DNA of 64,000 bases, taken from positions 176,031 to 240,030 of the forward strand of contig JBPOII010000002.1 in the NCBI GenBank assembly GCA_052034625.1, given 5' to 3'. Every line of letters starts with the position of its first letter. Within the stretch, counting starts at the first letter, position 1. The notes under the pieces are model-generated. The model was given only the letters and a program-made list of their open reading frames with translations, was not told the origin of the DNA and ran no database searches. This DNA comes from JAVBLP01 sp052034625 (lineage in GTDB: Bacteria > Elusimicrobiota > Endomicrobiia > Endomicrobiales > Endomicrobiaceae). Position numbers and translations under genes: made by a program. Shown one piece after another: positions 58,221-64,000 of the stretch.

Positions 58221-61200
58221 TGCCGTTATTGAGAAAATTAACAATATCTCTTCTCTTTTTACTTCTTTTATTTTCAGCCGCTTTTGCAGGAGGTATTAAA
58301 CCTGCTATTCCTGCGGGCGTTCCGTGGGATCTTAAAAACAATACTGCCCCGACTATTCCGCAAGATCCCGCAAGATTTGATCAACCTCTAACCGGACCTT
58401 ATCCGACAAATAAATGGTATGGCAATACTTATACTTGTACCCAATATCACAAATTCGGGCTAAGGATGATTCCTGGTCCTATGATGGTGGATTATAATAC
58501 CGGCACAGGCGGGACTGCTTATTGCCAAGGTTATCTTATCGGCAGGCAGAGATTGGTATGTGAACCGACAAGTGTTACAATGTTTGGCAAGTCGTCTTAT
58601 GGAATTATAGTCGCAGGAGTTTACGGGCCCGGCAATACTATAATTAATTCGGCAGCAACAGTTTTTAAATCAAATACTGACTGGTCTTTTACCGGTGTTG
58701 TAGTAGATAAAAATGACCCCGCGAAACGCATAAGGACTACATTCGGCAAAGGTTTTATTTTTACATATAATTATTACTCGCAAGGTGTTACTCCGCGCTT
58801 TTATACGAAATTTTCAGATCGCATTTTTTATAATGCGGAAGGCCAGCCTTTTTCCGGATCTGTTGTAAGCGATAGAATTATGATTCATACAAAAAGTAGT
58901 ACATCGGGATCTGATGATTTTATGTATTACGGTATATATGCTCCTGAAGGATCCACTTTTACTATTAGCGGCACAAATTCAGTTGATATTACTTTTCCTG
59001 CATCAGCAGTTAATGAAGAAGATAGATATCTTGCCGTTTCTTTACTCCATTGCGGTGCAGCGACTGCTTTTTCTCAAACTGAGGACTTCAATAAGGCAAA
59101 AACCAATTTTGATGATTATTATAGATATGCATATAATTTTATAACGGATACAAAAGTCAGCTGGACGAATAATAGGGCAGATGGTACTCTTACGACAAGA
59201 TATGATTTTACTTTAGAAGATAAAAGACCGTCATCTGCGCATTTAGAGAAAAACAAAACTCTCTTTGCCGTTTATCCGCATCAGTGGAAAAATATGCAAA
59301 GTACAATATCACGCTCTTATACATATAATACCATACGCGGCGTGATGAAAGTGGCTGAAGGAAATCATTTTATCACTACACAAAAATTTAGCGGTATAAT
59401 GCCCGGTCTCACTTATGAAGTCCCGTCTGAGAATATGTCAAAACTTCAAACATATATTAATTATGATAGAAATTTTGATATTACCAATTCCGGAACTGAT
59501 ACTTACTTCAGAGGAAAAGCTCTTGCAAGAGCTGCAAATCTTATACCTATTTTTCATCAGCAGGGTATACGCACCGGCGATATGACGGCACGCGATAATA
59601 TGATCACAAAACTTAAAAATGAACTTCAAAGATGGTATAAGGCTGAGTCAGGCAGTTATTTTGCTTATGATACTATTTGGGGCGGGATCATAGGATATCC
59701 TTATTCTTTCGGCTCAAACAATTATAATGATCATAATTTCCATTATGGGTATTTTGTTTATGCATCTGCGATACTTGCTATTTATGATCGTGATTTTGCT
59801 TCACAGTATAAAGGTATCGTTGACCTTATTATAAAAGATTATGCCAACCACGAGAGAAATGATATAAGTTTTCCGTTTTTAAGGGGTTTTGATGTATATG
59901 AAGGGCACTCTTGGGCAAATGGAGCAAATAATACAGATGACAGAGGTAATGATCAGGAATCATCTTCAGAAGCTATGAATGCTTGGGCAGGAATATATTT
60001 ATGGGGGATTGCTACCGGCGATCAAAATTTGATAGATCTGGGCACTTATGGATATCTTACAGAATATTCGGCGATAAGAGAATATTACTTTGATGTTGAC
60101 GGAAGTGTTTACAACAATATATATATTGGCGGCGGTATATTGTATGAAAGCCAGACCAGTTATGGTGTACATTGGTCGACTAATAAATCTCAGGAGATAA
60201 TGGGTATATGGATTTTACCTCTCACGCCGTCAATGCTTTATCTTGGATATGAGACCGAAACAAATTACCAGAAAAATTATTATGACAGAATGTATGCGAT
60301 AAGAGATACAAGTGATCCAAATAAGTGGAAAGATATTTGGATGAGATTTAAGGCATTGTATAATGCTCAGGAAGCTTTATCGGATTGGAATAACACAAAT
60401 TTAAGTTCTTCAGATTATGCCGGAAATGACGGAGGAAGCAGTTTAACTTTGTCATATCATTTCATAAACTTTTTTAATGCTTTAGGAACAGTAGACACTT
60501 CGTATTATGCTGATACTGAATCTTTTGCTGTCATGAAAAAAGCTTCAGCAAATACATTTATTGCCTATAATCAGGATTGTCAAAACTCTAAAAATGTAAC
60601 TTTTTATAATAGATTAGGTGCTGCTGTTGGAAAATCAATAAAAGTTCCTCCCAGAACTTTTGCTTCAACAGACGGAAATTTTAAAAGATTAAAACTTGAC
60701 CCTTTAACGGGATATGTTGCCCAATATAGAACTGATTTCTGGGATGCCGCGGCAATAAGCGGCATTGATGATTTTACTGCTGAACCTTTCCTCAAGATCT
60801 CTTCGGCGACATTACCGGAATCGAGCGGCAAATATATTTATCTTCCCCCTTGTTTCACTCTTACAAAGACAAATACTGCGTCTAATTTTAATAACCCGAT
60901 AACCATAGAACTTAATTATTCCGATTATATTTTCCCGTCTACTGTCGTTGAAAGTGAGCTTCGGCTGGCATTTTTTAATCCTGTCACGCAAGAGACAAGT
61001 ATTTTACCTGTAGCCCCGGACACAGCAAATAAGACAATAACTATAATGACCTCATCAGAAGGTTCATTTTATCTTGTACAGCCTGAAGGATATTATGCTC
61101 AGTATGCTCAGTCATCCTGGAATGTGTCCGTTTTCGGTCATTATTCAGATTTTACAAGCGATCCGGATTTGTCCCTTAAGGGTATTCCTCTTCCTCAGGA

Positions 61201-61750
61201 AGACGAATGGTTCATTTTTATTGGTCCTGCTTTTGAATTTTCAAAAGATCCTACTGTAAGTTTCAATAATCCAATACCTCTGACCGTAGAATATGATATT
61301 AATTCTCTTCCTAAAGGAACTGAGGAAAGCAAACTCCGCTTGGCGTATATTGACCCTGTTACCAGCAAAATAATAGTTCTTCCTAATTTTAATACAGCAC
61401 CTGATATTAATACACACACATTAACGGTTAATACCAATATTACCGGTAAATTCATTCTTGTTCTGCCGTTGGATACTCCCAGAAAGTTTAAAGTTAAACT
61501 TTATCCTAATCCTTATAAGCCCGGAAAACATGCAAACTCAGGTATAACTTTTGATAAAGTAAAACAGGGTGCGCGGATAAGGGTATACAATATTGCCGGA
61601 GAAAAAGTTTATGATAAGATAGCAGACAAAGATAATTTCGTTTGGGATGTAAAAAATAATTCAGGCGGTAATATAGCTTCAGGTATATATATTTATTATG
61701 TTGACTCAAACGGACAGATTCATAAAGGAAAAATAGCTATAGAAAGATAA
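58220..61750 (+). CDS. Secreted GH81 endo-beta-1,3-glucanase with C-terminal Ig-like/sorting domain
   Basis: 1,176 residues. Signal peptide (ISLLFLLLLFSAAFAGG), then a GH81 catalytic domain (about 45-745) with PYPTNKWYGNTY, HFHYGYFVYASAILAIYDRD (here NFHYGYFVYASA), FDVYEGHSWANGA and QESSSEAMNAWAG, the last holding the catalytic Glu near residue 580. Two related ~110-residue beta domains follow (FNNPITIELNYSDY and FNNPIPLTVEYDIN). The last ~85 residues, LYPNPYKPG to GNIASGIYIYYV, resemble FlgD-like/type 9 sorting domains. Acts on beta-1,3-glucans such as laminarin, callose or fungal wall. Export route uncertain. Confidence 0.92.
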   Translation: MPLLRKLTISLLFLLLLFSAAFAGGIKPAIPAGVPWDLKNNTAPTIPQDPARFDQPLTGPYPTNKWYGNTYTCTQYHKFGLRMIPGPMMVDYNTGTGGTAYCQGYLIGRQRLVCEPTSVTMFGKSSYGIIVAGVYGPGNTIINSAATVFKSNTDWSFTGVVVDKNDPAKRIRTTFGKGFIFTYNYYSQGVTPRFYTKFSDRIFYNAEGQPFSGSVVSDRIMIHTKSSTSGSDDFMYYGIYAPEGSTFTISGTNSVDITFPASAVNEEDRYLAVSLLHCGAATAFSQTEDFNKAKTNFDDYYRYAYNFITDTKVSWTNNRADGTLTTRYDFTLEDKRPSSAHLEKNKTLFAVYPHQWKNMQSTISRSYTYNTIRGVMKVAEGNHFITTQKFSGIMPGLTYEVPSENMSKLQTYINYDRNFDITNSGTDTYFRGKALARAANLIPIFHQQGIRTGDMTARDNMITKLKNELQRWYKAESGSYFAYDTIWGGIIGYPYSFGSNNYNDHNFHYGYFVYASAILAIYDRDFASQYKGIVDLIIKDYANHERNDISFPFLRGFDVYEGHSWANGANNTDDRGNDQESSSEAMNAWAGIYLWGIATGDQNLIDLGTYGYLTEYSAIREYYFDVDGSVYNNIYIGGGILYESQTSYGVHWSTNKSQEIMGIWILPLTPSMLYLGYETETNYQKNYYDRMYAIRDTSDPNKWKDIWMRFKALYNAQEALSDWNNTNLSSSDYAGNDGGSSLTLSYHFINFFNALGTVDTSYYADTESFAVMKKASANTFIAYNQDCQNSKNVTFYNRLGAAVGKSIKVPPRTFASTDGNFKRLKLDPLTGYVAQYRTDFWDAAAISGIDDFTAEPFLKISSATLPESSGKYIYLPPCFTLTKTNTASNFNNPITIELNYSDYIFPSTVVESELRLAFFNPVTQETSILPVAPDTANKTITIMTSSEGSFYLVQPEGYYAQYAQSSWNVSVFGHYSDFTSDPDLSLKGIPLPQEDEWFIFIGPAFEFSKDPTVSFNNPIPLTVEYDINSLPKGTEESKLRLAYIDPVTSKIIVLPNFNTAPDINTHTLTVNTNITGKFILVLPLDTPRKFKVKLYPNPYKPGKHANSGITFDKVKQGARIRVYNIAGEKVYDKIADKDNFVWDVKNNSGGNIASGIYIYYVDSNGQIHKGKIAIER

Positions 61751-61771
61751 ACCATAAACAGGAGAAATTAA

Positions 61772-64000
61772 ATGAGAAAGAAATTGTCTCTTTTGGTATT
61801 GCTTTTTGTTTTTACATTTTTTATGTCAGGATCTGCTTATGCTGTAAATGTCGGGAACGGTACCGAGCTTGATATTGAATTTAATAACATTACGACTTCA
61901 GGCACTTTGACCATTACTACGGATACAATAGTTGCAGTTTCAAGCCTTACGGCTGCCGGCAAAGAAGTTGTTTTTGAAGGTTTTCAACCCGGCGGAACCA
62001 CAATAGATCTTGGGAATATCTATACTTTCCTAAATATTGAAACTTCAACGATGACATTGAATAATATTTCTGTCACTAAAAGTTCCGGCAGTGCTGTAGT
62101 ATCGTCAGCAAGTTATATTTCGGCTTCAAGTTCGGGAACGTTTGACAATAATATAAGTTATGTGTCCGGCGGTGCTTTTGTTTTACAAAATACCAGTACG
62201 GCGGCTTTTTCCGGGGATTTTGATTTTACGAATAATACGGCTTCCACATCAGGCGGTGCGATATATGCCACTAATTCTTTTCTTGATTTTACAAATGCAA
62301 ACGAAACAAATTTTACGGGCAATAGTGCACAGGGGATTAACTGGCTTAACGGCGGCGGTGCAATGTTTCTTGCTAATAGTACAGCATCTTTTGCGGGAGA
62401 TTCGGATTTTACAAACAATACGACTTCGACATCAGGCGGTGCGATATATGCCAATAATTCCTTTCTTGATTTTACAAATGCAAACGAAACAAATTTTTCC
62501 GGCAATACATGCGGTCTTGGCGCCGGTGCCATATTTCTTTATGGTAAAAGCACGGCAACCTTTAGCGGTAAAGTTAATTTTTCAAACAATACCGGCAATA
62601 CTGTAAATTCCAGAGGCGGAGCTGTATATGTATGGTCTAATTCACATCTTGATTTTACAAATGCAAGTTCAACCACTTTCAATTCAAATCAGGCTTATGG
62701 TGGCGGTGCTCTGTATCTTTGGACTAACAGCACGGTAATATTTGGTGCTGACACATCGTTTATCAATAATTATGCCTCTGGAGCCAGTGGTGACGATAGC
62801 GGCGGCGGTGCAATTCATCTTGATTATGCCTATATGGAAGCACAAGATATCAAGTTTATTAATAATAAAGCAGCCAATAGAGGAGGAGCTTTATTTTTAT
62901 TTGACGACAGCGAAGCGGTTTTTAAAGGAGATACTTTATTTGAGAACAATGCTTCTGCCGGAGCCGGCGGTGCAATATACATACAAGGCGAATATAGCAA
63001 ACTGCATTTTACTGATACAAGTTCTGTGACTTTCAGATCTAATATATCAGTCAAAGATAGTGGCGGAGCCCTTGCGGTTTATTCATCTACAGCAATATTT
63101 GACGGTGCAGTTGATTTTATTGGCAATAAATCCGGTAAGTCCGGCGGAGCTTTATATTCAAATGCCGGTGAAACGGTTTTTAAAGGAGACACTTTATTTG
63201 AGAACAATGTTTCTACCGGAGCCGGCGGAGCAATATACGCAGAAAGTGGGTCCAAACTACATTTTACCGATACAAGTTCTGTAACTTTCAGATCTAATAC
63301 GTCAGTTAATAATGGCGGAGCACTTGCGGTTCACTCATCTACGGCAATATTTGACGGTGATGTCGCTTTCATAGATAATAAATCCGGTTCCTCAAATTCC
63401 GGCGGAGCTATACATGCCGGGCTGTATTCTTTTCTTGATTTTACAAATGCAAACAAAACAACTTTTACCGGAAATAGAAGCGGTACAGGAATGTTTGTCG
63501 GCGGCGGTGCTATGTATATGGCGGCTTACAGCACGGCAGTTTTTGGCGGTGAAGTTAATTTCTTAAACAATAATAATGGCAATACTTCAAATGTTTTTGG
63601 CGGTGCGGTATTTGTAAGTCCTCTGTCATATCTTGATTTTACGAAGGCAAGTACAACCATTTTTGATTCCAATCAGGCTTATAGAGGCGGTGCTCTATAT
63701 ATTATGAATACAAGTACTGCAATATTCGGTGCAGAAACCGTATTTAGAAATAATTATGCCAGCGGTGCAGGCGGTGCTATCTTTAATGATTTTGCTTATA
63801 TCATCGCATCAGAAGCAGAAAATATTAAATTTATTGGTAATGAATCTTCCAATAATGGAGGCGCTTTATATTCAAATGAAGGAGAGTCGATTTTTAAAGG
63901 GAAAAAATTATTTTAAAAAAATGCTTATACCGGTGCCGGCGGTGCAATATATATAGGAAAAAAAACAAAAATTCATTTTACAGATACCGGTTCCGTTAAT
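61772..64000 (+). pseudogene. Pmp-like repeat outer-membrane protein with an in-frame stop, cut by window edge
   Basis: A signal peptide (LSLLVLLFVFTFFMSGSAYA) leads into ~25-residue repeats with GGA[ILV] and FxxN motifs (GGAIYA, FTNNTAS, GGALYL, FENNAS), the signature of chlamydial Pmp-type passenger domains, here a beta-helix. The frame reaches TAA at 63914-63916, residue 715, in the middle of a repeat. The same frame then continues (KNAYTGAGGAIYI, FTDTGSVN) to the edge. Comparable repeats have GAG-AAC-AAT at this place, so a single substitution (GAA to TAA) explains it. No autotransporter barrel is seen before the edge. It may be a pseudogene, a phase-variable allele or a sequencing error. 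AGGAG precedes the ATG. Confidence 0.75.
62265..63500 (+). repeat. Near-identical internal repeats of the Pmp-like gene
   Basis: Blocks encoding FLDFTNANETNF recur at about 62277, 62457 and 63429 with few changes. Blocks encoding VFKGDTLFENN and FTDTSSVTFRSN recur at about 62916 and 63175. Such identity would favour recombination and length change. Confidence 0.85.

Noticed and set aside
63914..63916. Stop-codon reassignment explaining the interrupted Pmp frame
   Set aside because: Many conserved genes here (rtcB, serS, rpsP and others) end properly at TAA, and TGA and TAG also act as stops.

Overview
The window reads as chromosomal DNA of a low-GC, Gram-negative-type bacterium. Outer-membrane and LPS functions are visible: a heptose pathway (gmhA, a standalone heptose-1-phosphate adenylyltransferase), a TonB-dependent receptor, OmpA-like and beta-barrel proteins, and a polymorphic-outer-membrane-protein (Pmp) type repeat protein. 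A sigma70-like consensus (TTGACA / 17 bp / TATAAT) is easily found upstream of several genes. The gene mix suggests an Elusimicrobiota/Endomicrobia-like lineage, or possibly the Omnitrophota: a giant secreted-looking fusion containing a GlgX-like debranching domain, a lone type IV pilin, Pmp repeats, a histone-H1-like AAPKKK protein, and citramalate-route isoleucine synthesis. That placement is inference from gene content, with no marker-gene search.

Layout. 1-2.6 kb: rtcB (cut by the left edge) and serS. 2.6-6.6 kb (minus): an H1-like protein, then a likely operon PHP-PilZ-folD-hypothetical-membrane protein. 6.76 kb: tRNA-Ser(GCU) with its own promoter. 6.9-14.2 kb (minus): the 2.4-thousand-residue GlgX fusion, preceded by a structured 470-bp leader. 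14.6-17.3 kb: purC, a YgjP-type metallopeptidase, an OmpA-like protein and a beta-barrel protein. 17.4 kb: tRNA-Met. 17.6-26 kb: a membrane protein with a spermidine-synthase-like domain, a 1,547-residue multi-domain surface protein, aroB-aroQ. 26-34.4 kb: cspA (minus), an M24 peptidase, efp, accB-accC, gmhA, hldE2-type, thiD2-like, thiE, thiC, thrB. 34.5-45.2 kb: lysC (with an internal start for a beta subunit), a pilin, cimA, ilvD, ilvB, ilvH, a Spy-like periplasmic protein, ilvC, a PASTA protein, rpe.

45.2-50.4 kb is a probable nickel-uptake locus. It holds a TonB receptor, a ZnuA-like binding protein, an ABC ATPase, a permease and a SAM methyltransferase, with nikR convergent on it. An inverted repeat overlapping the receptor promoter, GTGTTAC-N13-GTAACAT, closely resembles the operator I recall for Geobacter NikR.

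50.4-53.6 kb (minus): nikR, a DivIC/FtsB-like gene, eno, a lipoprotein, and a decayed outer-membrane barrel gene. 53.7-56.8 kb: the rpsP-khpA-rimM-trmD-rplS-rnhB-yraN cluster, in which rimM has lost its N-terminal domain. 57-64 kb: a tightly coupled set of a CheY-like receiver, an unknown membrane protein, a GH81 beta-1,3-glucanase and a Pmp-like protein. The Pmp-like frame carries an in-frame stop and then continues to the right edge of the window.

Functionally the window combines amino-acid synthesis (Asp kinase, homoserine kinase, the citramalate route to Ile/Val, shikimate steps), thiamin pyrimidine supply, fatty-acid initiation, translation and tRNA modification, nickel acquisition, and secreted carbohydrate-active or surface proteins. 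The strongest leads are the nickel regulon with its operator, the giant GlgX fusion, the internal lysC start, the PRC-barrel-only RimM, the Cys-rich insert in IlvB, and the interrupted Pmp gene.
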